From GCA-003244245 sp050700115 (lineage in GTDB: Bacteria > Actinomycetota > Actinomycetes > Mycobacteriales > Pseudonocardiaceae), in assembly GCA_050700115.1 (NCBI GenBank), contig JBOHGG010000003.1, forward strand, positions 124,001 to 188,000: a stretch of 64,000 bases of DNA, written 5' to 3'. Both the position numbers and the translations under genes were made by a program. The notes beneath the pieces are model-generated. The model saw only the letters and a list, made by a program, of their open reading frames with translations, ran no database searches and was not told the origin of the DNA. Position 1 is the first letter of the stretch. Each line of letters begins with the position of its first letter. Below, one piece after another: positions 42,455 through 51,082 of the stretch.

Positions 42455-44085
42455 GCGTCGGTGTCCTGTCTCAGCGGAAGCCGGACCGTGAACACCGCGC
42501 CGAGGTCCTGCTCTACTTCGATGCCGCCGTGGCAGCGGCGCACTGCTTGGCCGACTAGAGCGAGCCCAAGACCGTGCCCGACTGGACCGTCCGACAGTTT
42601 GGTGGTCCAACCACGCTGAAACATCACCGGCACGGACGCGGGATCCACTCCTGGACCGTTGTCGGCCACTCGCAGCACCAATTCACCGTTGTCGGTTCGC
42701 GCGGTGACCACCACCAGGGGTGGACCGGCGTTACGGTCCACCCCTGCGATCGCCGCGTCCACCGCATTGTCGATCAGATTGCCGAGAATGGTCACCAGGT
42801 CCCGAGATTCGATGGCGCCGTCGGTGCCGTCGATCGCGGTGTCCTCGGTGATGACAAGCTTGACTCCCCGTTCGCTGACCTCGGTGGACTTACCGAGCAG
42901 CAGTGCCGCCAGCACCGGTTCCGCCACCGCACCCATCACACGGTCGGTGAGGTGCTGAGCGGTTGCCAGTTCGGCGGTGGCGAACTCGACGGCCTGCTCG
43001 GTACGGCCGAGTTCCACCAGGGACACGACGGTGTGCAGGCGGTTCGCCGCTTCGTGCCCCTGCGCGCGAAGCGACTCAGCAAATCCGCGCACCGTGTCGA
43101 GTTCGCCGGTGAGAGCCTGCAACTCGGTGTGGTCGCGCAGGGTCACCACATTTCCCATCGCGCGGTCTCGTGACCGCACCGGAGTAGTGTTGATCACTAA
43201 CACCCTGGTGTCGGTCACGTGGATCTCGTCCGAGCGGGGCTCGCTGGACACCAATGCCGCGGTCAGTTCCGGCGCCAGGCCGAGCGCATCCGCGGTGAGA
43301 CCTTGCGGGTTGGCGCGCAGGCCGAGCAGTTCTCGAGCCGCGTCATTGCACAGCACCACGCGGCCCTCACGGTCGAGCAACACAAGGCCTTCCCGGACGG
43401 CGTACAGCATCGCCTCGTAATACTCAAACATCCCCCTCAGCTCGTCCGGCGCGACGCCCCTGGTCTGCCTGCGTAATCGCGCGTTGACCAGGTAGCTGCC
43501 GGCGATGCCGACGGCCAGCACCGCGGCGGCGACCGCGAACAGGGTCTGCAGGCGTTGCTGGAGCTCCGCGGAGATGACCCTGACGGTGATGCCGACCGCC
43601 ACTAGCGCGACGACCCGATCTGCTTCATCAAAGACCGGCGTGACCGCGCGCACCGACGGACCGAGGGTGCCGGTGTAGGTCTCGGTGAACAGCCTGCCGG
43701 CCAGCGCTTCCTCGGTGTGGCCGAGGAACCTCCCGCCGATCCTGGCCGGATTGGGATGGGTGTAGCGGATGCCGTCCGGGCTCATGATCGTGATGAAGTC
43801 GACGCCGGTATCGGACCGCACCCGTTCGGCGAACGGGTGCAACTCGCGGCTCGGATCCTGCGTGGCCAGCGCTGCGCGCACGTTCGGCGAGTCGGCGAGG
43901 GTGGCAGCGACGGCTGTGACAGTCTCGCGTGCCCTGCGGTCGGCCGACTGTGCGGCGTCCAGGTAGGCCAGCGTGGCACCGGCCGATACGAGCACAACGA
44001 CGATCACGACCTGCAGCACCAGTAGCTGCTTGGCGACACTCCAGCTCCTGCGCCGCTGGCTCGATCCGACCCGCACGCGCTCCAT
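42451..44085 (-). CDS. CitA/DcuS-type sensor histidine kinase
   Basis: 544 residues. Two membrane segments (about 20-42 and 175-197) flank an extracytoplasmic PAS-like sensor with MSPDGIRYTHPNPARIGG, characteristic of citrate/C4-dicarboxylate sensors. A cytoplasmic PAS domain (REGLVLLDREGRVVLCNDAA), a DHp region (LRAQGHEAANRLHTV, His about residue 355) and an ATPase domain (LIDNAVDAAI, ADNGPGVD, GHGLGLALV) follow. ATG (MERVRVGSS) chosen 43 codons inside the longest frame; upstream residues look like intergenic translation. Confidence 0.9.
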   Translation of the reverse strand: MERVRVGSSQRRRSWSVAKQLLVLQVVIVVVLVSAGATLAYLDAAQSADRRARETVTAVAATLADSPNVRAALATQDPSRELHPFAERVRSDTGVDFITIMSPDGIRYTHPNPARIGGRFLGHTEEALAGRLFTETYTGTLGPSVRAVTPVFDEADRVVALVAVGITVRVISAELQQRLQTLFAVAAAVLAVGIAGSYLVNARLRRQTRGVAPDELRGMFEYYEAMLYAVREGLVLLDREGRVVLCNDAARELLGLRANPQGLTADALGLAPELTAALVSSEPRSDEIHVTDTRVLVINTTPVRSRDRAMGNVVTLRDHTELQALTGELDTVRGFAESLRAQGHEAANRLHTVVSLVELGRTEQAVEFATAELATAQHLTDRVMGAVAEPVLAALLLGKSTEVSERGVKLVITEDTAIDGTDGAIESRDLVTILGNLIDNAVDAAIAGVDRNAGPPLVVVTARTDNGELVLRVADNGPGVDPASVPVMFQRGWTTKLSDGPVGHGLGLALVGQAVRRCHGGIEVEQDLGAVFTVRLPLRQDTDA

Positions 44086-44216
44086 CTGAACACACTCCGA
44101 GCGCATCGCCACCGTAATGAAAGAAATGAACACAAGCGTGACCCGGATCACACCAGCCCGCATAGTCGCCGTGTACACGCGCCATCGACGACGCTCGGAC
44201 TCATCGGGAGGCAACG

Positions 44217-45620
44217 GTGCTCGTCACGCCGACCAGCGGCGACGCCGTTCCGGCACAGACCCGCCGGGATCGCACGCACTACCTGTACCTCGCAGTCATC
44301 GTGGCGGTGTTGCTCGGGATCATTGTCGGGTTCGCCGCGCCGCGCTTCGCTGCCGAGCTCAAACCGCTCGGCACGGCATTCGTTAACCTAATCAAGATGA
44401 TGATCTCGCCGATCATCTTCTGCACGATCGTGCTCGGCATCGGATCGGTCATCACCGCGGCCAGAGTCGGCAAAGTCGGGCTGCTCGCGATCGGCTACTT
44501 CCTGGCGATGTCGACCTTCGCGCTGCTGATCGGCCTGATCGTCGGCAACCTGCTGCATCCGGGCGAGGGATTGCACCTGGATCCGGCCTCCGCGGCCAAG
44601 GCGCACCAGCAGGCCCAAGGCGGCGAGGGCACCGTCGACTTCCTGCTCGGCATCGTGCCGGAGACGCTGGTGTCCGCGTTCACCGAGGGCCAGGTGCTGC
44701 AGACGCTGCTGGTCGCCCTGCTCGCCGGATTCGCGCTGCAGAGGCTCGGCCCGAAGGGCGAACCGATCCGGCGCGGTGTCGAGCACGTCCAGCGGTGGGT
44801 ATTCCGGATCCTATCGATGATCATGTGGGCAGCACCGGTCGGCGCGTTCGGCGCGATCGCCGCGGTGGTCGGCGAGACCGGCTGGTCAGCACTGCGCAGC
44901 CTCGCAGTGATCATGCTGGGTTTCTACCTGACCTGCGTGCTGTTCGTGTTCGTGGTGCTGGGTTCGGTGCTGTGGCTCGGCGCGCGGGTCAACATCGTCG
45001 CGCTGCTGCGCTATCTCGCGCGCGAGTTTCTCCTCATCCTGTCCACCTCCTCGTCGGAGTCCGCGCTGCCGCGCCTGATCGCGAAGATGGAACATCTCGG
45101 CGTCAGCAAGCCGGTCGTGGGCATCACCGTGCCCACCGGATACTCGTTCAACCTGGACGGCACCGCGATCTACCTGACCATGGCCACCCTGTTCATCGCC
45201 GCGGCGCTGGATCGCCCGCTCTCGATGGGTGAGCAGATTTCCCTGCTGATATTCATGATCATCGCGTCGAAGGGCGCTGCCGGGGTCAGCGGTGCCGGAC
45301 TCGCCACGCTCGCCGGCGGGCTGCAGTCGCACCGGCCGGAGCTGGTCGACGGGGTCAGTTTCATCCTGGGCATCGACCGGTTCATGTCCGAAGCCCGGGC
45401 GCTGACCAACTTCGCCGGCAACGCGGTCGCCACCGTGCTGATCGGCTCGTGGACCAGGGAATTCAACGCAGACCAGGCACGAAGGGTGCTCGCTGGCGCG
45501 CATCCGTTCAATGAGGCGACGCTTCTAGACGAGCAGGATCTCGCCGGAAACCCTACGGAAGACGTGGATCAGGAGTCACTCAGAACCGGCAACGCCTTCC
45601 CCACTCGATCAGAAAGGTGA
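44217..45620 (+). CDS. dctA: C4-dicarboxylate:cation symporter DctA-type
   Basis: 467 residues, about eight membrane helices and two re-entrant hairpins of the DAACS family. STSSSESALPRLI (hairpin 1), PTGYSFNLDGTAIYLTMA and SKGAAGVSGAGLATLA are the transport-core motifs, and IDRFMSEARALTNFAGNAVA fits DctA rather than GltP. GTG start with GGGAGG 5 nt upstream. Divergent from the sensor kinase/regulator pair, which likely activates it when dicarboxylates are present. Confidence 0.93.
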   Translation: MLVTPTSGDAVPAQTRRDRTHYLYLAVIVAVLLGIIVGFAAPRFAAELKPLGTAFVNLIKMMISPIIFCTIVLGIGSVITAARVGKVGLLAIGYFLAMSTFALLIGLIVGNLLHPGEGLHLDPASAAKAHQQAQGGEGTVDFLLGIVPETLVSAFTEGQVLQTLLVALLAGFALQRLGPKGEPIRRGVEHVQRWVFRILSMIMWAAPVGAFGAIAAVVGETGWSALRSLAVIMLGFYLTCVLFVFVVLGSVLWLGARVNIVALLRYLAREFLLILSTSSSESALPRLIAKMEHLGVSKPVVGITVPTGYSFNLDGTAIYLTMATLFIAAALDRPLSMGEQISLLIFMIIASKGAAGVSGAGLATLAGGLQSHRPELVDGVSFILGIDRFMSEARALTNFAGNAVATVLIGSWTREFNADQARRVLAGAHPFNEATLLDEQDLAGNPTEDVDQESLRTGNAFPTRSER

Positions 45621-45626
45621 TCACCG

Positions 45627-45800
45627 ATGACCCTGCTCCACGTCTCTTTCCTCATCGCTGGTGCCGGGGCCACGCTGTACGCTGCCACGGTCACCATGGC
45701 AGCGCTGATCTCCGCGCTCGCGTCCACCCCTGAACGCCGCCGCGACGCGCTCAAGGTACTCAAGGTCCTCCTCCCACCGCTGCGGTCCGGCGGTGGTTGA
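45627..45800 (+). CDS. 57-residue membrane peptide downstream of dctA
   Basis: Starts MTLLHVSFLIAGAGATLYA, continues as one or two hydrophobic helices and ends with a basic stretch (PERRRDALKVLKVLLPPL). AAAGGTGA lies just upstream of the ATG, which is 6 nt after the dctA stop, so it is probably co-expressed with the carrier. No family recognised. Size and context recall small accessory subunits of secondary transporters. Confidence 0.55.
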   Translation: MTLLHVSFLIAGAGATLYAATVTMAALISALASTPERRRDALKVLKVLLPPLRSGGG

Positions 45801-45809
45801 GTCTCAACC
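45795..45809. terminator. Inverted repeat at the convergent dctA-peptide/yebC junction
   Basis: GGTTGAG-T-CTCAACC, seven perfect pairs with a one-base centre, overlapping the stop of the membrane peptide gene and 4 nt from the yebC stop. May act as a weak bidirectional terminator; the small centre makes a hairpin loop strained, so a protein-binding palindrome is an alternative. Confidence 0.35.
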
Positions 45810-45812
45810 GAC

Positions 45813-46565
45813 CTAGGCCAACACGGCCAGCACGTCGTCGGGGACGTCGAAGTTGGCGTAGACGTTCTGGACGTCGTCGCAGTCCTCTAGAGCGTCGATC
45901 AGCTTGAACACCTTGCGGGCGTCGTCAGCATCCAGCGGGGTGCTCGCCGAGGGCAGGAAGCTCGCGTCGGCGGAGTCGTAGTCTATGCCGGTGTGCTGCA
46001 ACGCGGTGCGCACCGCGACGAGGTCAGTCGCCTCGGAGACCACCTCGAATGACTCGCCCAGGTCGTTGACCTCCTCGGCACCGGCGTCGAGCACCGCGGT
46101 CAGCACGTCGTCCTCCGAGACACCGCCCTGCTGGGGCACGATCACCACGCCCTTGCGGCTGAAGAGGAACGAGACCGATCCGGGGTCGGCCATCGTGCCG
46201 CCGTTGCGGGTCATCGCGGTGCGGACCTCGGAGGCCGCCCGGTTGCGATTGTCGGTAAGGCACTCGACGAGCAGGGCCACCCCACCGGGCCCGTAACCCT
46301 CGTACATGATCGTCTGGTACTCGGCACCGCCGGCATCGGCACCAGAACCACGCTTGACGGCGCGGTCGATGTTATCGATGGGCACCGAGCTCTTACGTGC
46401 CTTCTGGATCGCGTCATACAGCGTCGGGTTGCCATCCGGATCACCACCACCGGTTCGAGCGGCCACCTCGATATTCTTGATCAACTTCGCGAAGAGTTTA
46501 CCGCGTTTGGCGTCGACCACGGCCTTCTTGTGCTTGGTGGTCGCCCATTTCGAATGGCCGCTCAT
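45813..46565 (-). CDS. yebC: YebC/PmpR-family regulatory protein
   Basis: 250 residues starting MSGHSKWATTKHKKAVVDAKRGK, the family N-terminus. GGTMADPGSVSFLF and NRNRAASEVRTAMTRNGG are further signatures. YebC proteins are reported as transcriptional regulators or ribosome-associated factors easing polyproline translation. ATG with AAAGAGCGGGG upstream. In mycobacteria it sits between pdxT and ruvC, as here. Confidence 0.95.
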   Translation of the reverse strand: MSGHSKWATTKHKKAVVDAKRGKLFAKLIKNIEVAARTGGGDPDGNPTLYDAIQKARKSSVPIDNIDRAVKRGSGADAGGAEYQTIMYEGYGPGGVALLVECLTDNRNRAASEVRTAMTRNGGTMADPGSVSFLFSRKGVVIVPQQGGVSEDDVLTAVLDAGAEEVNDLGESFEVVSEATDLVAVRTALQHTGIDYDSADASFLPSASTPLDADDARKVFKLIDALEDCDDVQNVYANFDVPDDVLAVLA

Positions 46566-46591
46566 ACCCCGCTCTTTCTCGCTTGCCAGTC

Positions 46592-47239
46592 TCACCCAGG
46601 TGCGCTCACCCGGGCTCCACTCGACCGCGCAACCATCTCGCCGAAGAGCTGGTGCACCCGCCGGTCGCCGGTCAGCTCCGGATGGAACGCGGTGGCCAGC
46701 ACGCACCCCTGCCGGACCGCCACGATCCTACCGGCGGCGCGACCAGCAGCGGGGATGTCGGGCACCCTGGCCAGTACCTCGACGCCGGCGCCGGCCTGCT
46801 CCACCCACGGGGCGCGGATGAACACCGCCCGGACCGGACCACCGGGCACACCGGCGAAGTCCAGGTCGGCCTCGAAAGAATCGACCTGCCGACCGAACGC
46901 GTTGCGGCGCACCACCGCGTCCAGCGCAGCGAGTTGCTGCTGGTCGGGCCTGCCGTCGACGATTTCCCGGCCCAGCAAGATCATCCCCGCACAGGCACCG
47001 TAGGCCGGCATACCCCCGGCCAGCCGGGCCCGCAGCGGTTCCATCAACTCGAATGCGACCAGCAACCGGCTCATCGTGGTGGACTCGCCACCAGGCAGGA
47101 CCAGTGCGTCCACCTCGGCAAGCTCTGCGGGGCGGCGGACCAGCGTGCTACGCAACCCGCACCCAGCCAGCGCGCGCTGATGCTCACGCACATCACCCTG
47201 TAGCGCCAATACCCCCACAACCGGCCCCTTCTCAGTCAC
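46592..47239 (-). CDS. pdxT: Pyridoxal 5'-phosphate synthase glutaminase subunit PdxT
   Basis: 215 residues, class I glutamine amidotransferase. VGVLALQGDVREHQRAL opens the domain, LVLPGGESTTMSRLL is the oxyanion region, AYGACAGMILLG carries the nucleophilic Cys, and ATAFHPELTGDRRVH the His/Glu pair. It supplies ammonia to PdxS. GTG start follows family length. Unusually, pdxS is 5 kb away, with iron-uptake and other genes between. Confidence 0.95.
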   Translation of the reverse strand: MTEKGPVVGVLALQGDVREHQRALAGCGLRSTLVRRPAELAEVDALVLPGGESTTMSRLLVAFELMEPLRARLAGGMPAYGACAGMILLGREIVDGRPDQQQLAALDAVVRRNAFGRQVDSFEADLDFAGVPGGPVRAVFIRAPWVEQAGAGVEVLARVPDIPAAGRAAGRIVAVRQGCVLATAFHPELTGDRRVHQLFGEMVARSSGARVSAPG

Positions 47240-47293
47240 AGGCTCCAGGGTAGGCCGCCATTCGGAGCAGATCGGTTGTCCCCCACTCGGGTC

Positions 47294-47337
47294 ATCTATA
47301 TGGTGAGGCTCACCATATAGATAGGTAAGGCTCACAA
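47294..47337. promoter_or_regulatory. Palindromic DtxR/IdeR-like operator pair upstream of efeO
   Basis: A perfect inverted repeat of 14-nt arms (ATCTATATGGTGAG / CTCACCATATAGAT) with a 1-nt centre is followed by a second half-similar site, TAGGTAAGGCTCAC, that also contains the efeO Shine-Dalgarno. The core GGTGAGGCTCACC resembles the iron-box core GGTTAGGCTAACC and the site before the siderophore operon. Binding here would block both transcription and ribosome access. Confidence 0.7.
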
Positions 47338-48242
47338 TGCTCCGCAGACGTGTCCTCCCCATCGCCCTCGCCGGGCTGGTACTCATCCCGGCGTGCTCGG
47401 CGAACCAGGGTCCATCCACCTCGACGCAAGGTGCGAGCCCGCCCGCCGCGGCAGCTCCCAGCCCACAGGTACAGCAGGCCATTGCGGCCTACAAGACCTA
47501 TGTGGAAGGCCAGATCGACGAGATGGTGACCCGGACGAAGGTGTTGACCGATGCCGTCCGCGCCGGTGACCTCGCCGCCGCACAGGCGGCCTACGCCCCG
47601 TCGCGGGTGCCGTGGGAGCGGATCGAGCCGATCGCTGGTCTCGTGGAGGAGATCGACGGCAAGGTCGACGCCCGGGTAGACGATTTCGCGGGCGTCGACG
47701 ATCCCCAGTTCACCGGGTGGCACCGGCTGGAGTACCTGCTGTTCGCGCGGGTTACCACGGAGGGCGCCGCGCCGTTCGCCGATCAGCTCGACGCCGATCT
47801 GCGCACCCTCAAGACCCAGTTCGCGACGCTGGAACTCCCGCCGGTCGAGGTCGCCGTCGGCGCATCCGAGCTGATCGAGGAGGTTTCCCTTGGCAAGATC
47901 ACCGGCGAGGAGGACCGCTACGCCAAGACCGACCTCTGGGACTTCAACGGCAACCTCGAAGGGTCCAAAGCGGTGGTGGTGGTGCTGACGCCAGCGCTGC
48001 AGGCGAGCGACCCGGCGCTGCTCACCGACATCAACAAGGGATTCGCCGACCTGGACGCCACGCTCGCGCCGCTGCGCGCTGGCGACGGATGGGTGCTCTA
48101 CTGCCTGAAAGACGACCAGTTCCCCTCCCCGCGTTGTCCCGCGGTGACGGTTCCGCCCGAGCTGGTGGACACCCTTAAAGCGCAGCTCGCCGGTCTGTCA
48201 GAGAAGACTTCCCAGATCGCCGGCGCGCTCGGGTTCGGCTAG
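47337..48242 (+). CDS. efeO: EfeO iron-uptake lipoprotein (imelysin/M75 family)
   Basis: 301 residues. A lipoprotein signal peptide (LAGLVLIPACS, lipid Cys about residue 20) precedes the M75 domain: WERIEPIAGL, GWHRLEYLLFA (the HxxE metal motif) and EEDRYAKTDLWDFNGNLEGS. EfeO hands iron to the permease or the EfeB peroxidase outside the membrane. ATG with AAGG 7 nt upstream. efeB follows after 3 nt. The EfeU permease is not in the window. Confidence 0.93.
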   Translation: MLRRRVLPIALAGLVLIPACSANQGPSTSTQGASPPAAAAPSPQVQQAIAAYKTYVEGQIDEMVTRTKVLTDAVRAGDLAAAQAAYAPSRVPWERIEPIAGLVEEIDGKVDARVDDFAGVDDPQFTGWHRLEYLLFARVTTEGAAPFADQLDADLRTLKTQFATLELPPVEVAVGASELIEEVSLGKITGEEDRYAKTDLWDFNGNLEGSKAVVVVLTPALQASDPALLTDINKGFADLDATLAPLRAGDGWVLYCLKDDQFPSPRCPAVTVPPELVDTLKAQLAGLSEKTSQIAGALGFG

Positions 48243-48245
48243 TCG

Positions 48246-49502
48246 ATGGCCGGCGAAACGAGGCGGTGCCAGGTCTCCCGGCGCGGGTTCCTGGCCGGTG
48301 GTCTGGGGACAGGTGCCGCCCTAGTGGGCGCGGGGGCACTGGCCGGCTGCTCCAGCTCCAGCGACGCCAGCGGCGAGCAGCCAGACGCGCGGTACGTGCC
48401 GTTCGAAGGGGCGCATCAGACCGGGATCACGGCGATGCCGGTGCCCGCGCGGGGCCTGATGGCCGCGTTCTCCGTGCAGGTGAGCGACCGGGAAGGTCTG
48501 CGCCGGCTGTTCACCGAGCTCACCGACGAGATCCGCAGCCTGATGACGGGGCGGCCGATCGAGCAGCGTGACCCGACGTACCCACCGCTGGACTCCGGCA
48601 TCCTGGGGGCTTCTCCGCCGGCTGACGATCTGTCCGTTGTCGTGAGCGTCGGCTCCTCGCTGTTCGACGCCCGGTTCGGGCTCGCGGAGCGCAGGCCGGT
48701 GGAGCTCGTCGAGATGCCGTTCCTGGCCAACGATCGCCTGGACCCGGCCCGCTCGCACGGCGATCTGCTGCTCACCCTCGAGGCTCGCCACCCCGACACC
48801 ATCCAGTTCGCGCTGCGCCAGCTGATGCGTCGCACCCGCAGCGATCTCGTGCTGCACTGGATGATCGACGGCTACACGCGCGGCTCGGCGAGCGCAGCCG
48901 GCGGTGACACACCGCGCAACCTGCTCGGCTTCAAGGACGGCACGGCCAACCTCCGGCAGGACGACGCCGCCGTGATGGACCGTTACGTCTGGGTCGGCGC
49001 CGGCGATCCGGAGCCGGGCTGGGCGGCCGGCGGTTCCTACCACGTGGCCCGCACCATCCGGATGTTCGTCGAGTTCTGGGACCGTACGCCGCTGCGTGAG
49101 CAGGAGGCGCTGCTCGGACGGAACAAGACCAGCGGCGCGCCCCTGGGCCAGGCCGCCGAGCACGACGAACCGGCGTACGCCGCTGATCCCGACGGGCTGG
49201 TCATCCCGTTGACGGCGCACATCCGGCGGGCCAACCCGCGCACCCCGGCCACCGAGGAGAACCGGATCCTGCGCCGCGGCTTCTCGTTCAGCCGGGGGTT
49301 CGACGGCAGCGGCCAACTCGACCAGGGCCTGGCGTTCGTGTGCTACCAGCGCAGCCTGCGCAAGGGCTTCCTGACCGTCCAGGAGCGGCTGTCCGGGGAA
49401 CTGTTGGAGGAATACATCATGGCGGTGGGCGGCGGGTTCTTCTTCGCCCTTCCCGGGGTACCGAGCCCCGACCGCTTCCTCGGCGACGCGCTGCTCGCCT
49501 GA
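48246..49502 (+). CDS. efeB: EfeB deferrochelatase/Dyp-type peroxidase
   Basis: 418 residues. A Tat signal (SRRGFLAGGLGTGAALVGAGALAGC) starts it, ending in a Cys that may be lipidated. The Dyp domain follows with LLGFKDGTANLR (the GxxDG motif, distal Asp) and VIPLTAHIRRANPRT (proximal haem His), then FSRGFDGSGQLDQGLAFVCYQRSL. EfeB oxidises ferrous iron and is reported to strip iron from haem. It is exported folded via Tat. Coupled to efeO. Confidence 0.93.
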   Translation: MAGETRRCQVSRRGFLAGGLGTGAALVGAGALAGCSSSSDASGEQPDARYVPFEGAHQTGITAMPVPARGLMAAFSVQVSDREGLRRLFTELTDEIRSLMTGRPIEQRDPTYPPLDSGILGASPPADDLSVVVSVGSSLFDARFGLAERRPVELVEMPFLANDRLDPARSHGDLLLTLEARHPDTIQFALRQLMRRTRSDLVLHWMIDGYTRGSASAAGGDTPRNLLGFKDGTANLRQDDAAVMDRYVWVGAGDPEPGWAAGGSYHVARTIRMFVEFWDRTPLREQEALLGRNKTSGAPLGQAAEHDEPAYAADPDGLVIPLTAHIRRANPRTPATEENRILRRGFSFSRGFDGSGQLDQGLAFVCYQRSLRKGFLTVQERLSGELLEEYIMAVGGGFFFALPGVPSPDRFLGDALLA

Positions 49503-49543
49503 GCGCAACACCACGCACTTCTCTCGTCGGGCCTGCTGGGCCG

Positions 49544-49819
49544 TCAGCACCGTCCGCGGCGCTGTGGCGTCGGATGTTTCGTGTTCCGGCTCACACCACT
49601 TTCCGTGTCGGAGCTGTTCGCTGCCGGCGTGGTCCGGTACGCGTAGACATTCCCGGATGCGTCCACCCCCAGTGTTTCCTGAGAAAGTCTTCGAAGCAGA
49701 TCGCGGCTCCGGATCCGGTACATGCCCGCCGTCCTCTTCACACCCAGCCGTTGCGCCCACCAGCTGTCCAGATATATCGAATGATCGTGCCTGCGGCCGC
49801 GGTTGATTTCACGTCTCAT
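49544..49819 (-). CDS. 91-residue hypothetical protein
   Basis: A basic protein starting MRREINRGRRHDHSIYLDSW and containing RTAGMYRIRSRDLLRRLSQE in the middle and a polar, probably disordered tail. AGAGGAGGG ends 3 nt before the ATG, an excellent ribosome site. It lies 47 nt downstream of the universal stress protein gene, same strand, and is convergent with efeB. No family recognised. Confidence 0.55.
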   Translation of the reverse strand: MRREINRGRRHDHSIYLDSWWAQRLGVKRTAGMYRIRSRDLLRRLSQETLGVDASGNVYAYRTTPAANSSDTESGVSRNTKHPTPQRRGRC

Positions 49820-49866
49820 GAGCCCTCCTCTGTCAGAACTTCGCCGTGGTCGGGCAGGCGCGGTGG

Positions 49867-50358
49867 TCATGCAGGTACCGCCGCGGTCGCCGGGGCCAGC
49901 GTCCTCCGAGTGGCCATCGCGGGGGGAATGACCAGCACCGGGCAAGTCGCATGCCGCACGCAGTACGAGCTCACTGACCGGTGCAGCATCGACCGGTGGC
50001 CGCCGTGGCCGATAACCAGCAGATGAACACCAGCGGTGCGGGAGACAAGTCCCGGACCAGGTGGCCCTCGGACCACCCGTTGCTGCACGCCAACGCGGGT
50101 GACCCCAGTGGGGATCCGCGCCAGTGCGGCCGCCACGACCTGGCCCAGTTCCCGCTCGGCCCGCGCTTGTTGCTCGGCTTCTGGTGGCACTGGTTCGCCG
50201 GTGACCGCGGCTTCCCACCCCCTCGCCAATACCGGCATCCAGCAGCGCACCGCACGTATTCGGACGCCGCCGCCCCCGGCATACCCCAGCGCCCACCGCA
50301 ACGCGGTGTAGCTGGCCGGCGAGCCGTCGACACCGACCACCACTACCAGCTCGCCCAT
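49867..50358 (-). CDS. Universal stress protein (UspA family)
   Basis: 163 residues. VGVDGSPASYTALRWALGYA is the N-terminal Usp motif, and VHLLVIGHGGHRSMLHRSVSSYC with CPVLVI the C-terminal one; the usual G-x9-G(S/T) ATP motif is altered (LHRS for LLGS), so nucleotide binding is uncertain. ATG with GAGGAGG upstream. The frame stays open to an ATG at 50493 with its own GGAG (MKTITIGDQPIVLG...), so a 208-residue form with a 45-residue extension is possible. Confidence 0.82.
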   Translation of the reverse strand: MGELVVVVGVDGSPASYTALRWALGYAGGGGVRIRAVRCWMPVLARGWEAAVTGEPVPPEAEQQARAERELGQVVAAALARIPTGVTRVGVQQRVVRGPPGPGLVSRTAGVHLLVIGHGGHRSMLHRSVSSYCVRHATCPVLVIPPAMATRRTLAPATAAVPA

Positions 50359-50493
50359 CTCAGCCTCCTCGTCGCCCTGCCATTCCTCTGTCACCTTCGG
50401 GCCCGTTCGGTCCCTTCCGGTATCGGGGACGGTTGAACCCGCCGGCCTCACTCCGAGCACGATTGGCTGGTCACCAATTGTGATTGTCTTCAT

Positions 50494-51082
50494 GGTGATC
50501 TCCATTGGTGGTGGCGTACTGGTGCGCACGGCTGGACGCATGCGTTTACGCTGTCGCGTCCTTCGGCGGCGGGTGGCTGTACCGACCCGCCCTCCGCGGT
50601 CGGGTCGATCATCGTGGCAACCGGGCCCACCCGGTCCAGCGGGAACTCGCAGCAGCGCGCGTGCTCGCGGACGAGCTCCTCGTTGGCGGCGTCTGGTCAG
50701 TACCATGTCGCACCGGTGAGCCAATCGAAGGGAAAGTGCCGAAGAGATATGTGGGTGCTCAACCGTCCGTCCGGCAACTGAATTTGCCTCGAATGATCCA
50801 CTACCCGTATCCCCCTGGTCGTTGCCATGGGACCACACATGAGACTCGCACATGAGAACCCTCATCAACTCATCAACAGTGCGAGACTCGGCTGACAAGG
50901 ACCGAACGTAACCGAGGCGCTCCACACGGCGCAAGCACGCGTGGCGGTAATGACCGTCACACGTATCGCGTCGCAATTGTTAGTCCCATCACATGGTTTT
51001 ATTCAGATGTCACCTAATTGTAAAGTCGCCACCATGTGGAAGGACCTGGCCGGAAAGGGAGCGCGTCGGAACGTGACGGCGA
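50494..51082. other. Intergenic region without a recognisable gene
   Basis: About 590 bases between the universal stress protein gene and the PHP-domain gene. All frames are short or have poor codon usage. The half near 51000 is AT-rich for this genome (TTTTATTCAGATG, CTAATTGTAAAG). It presumably holds the stress-gene promoter. No hairpin, tRNA or repeat was recognised. Confidence 0.5.

Noticed and set aside
48321..49760. 479-codon minus-strand frame opposite efeB
   Set aside because: Low-complexity translation with no domain; efeB has all Dyp peroxidase motifs on the plus strand.
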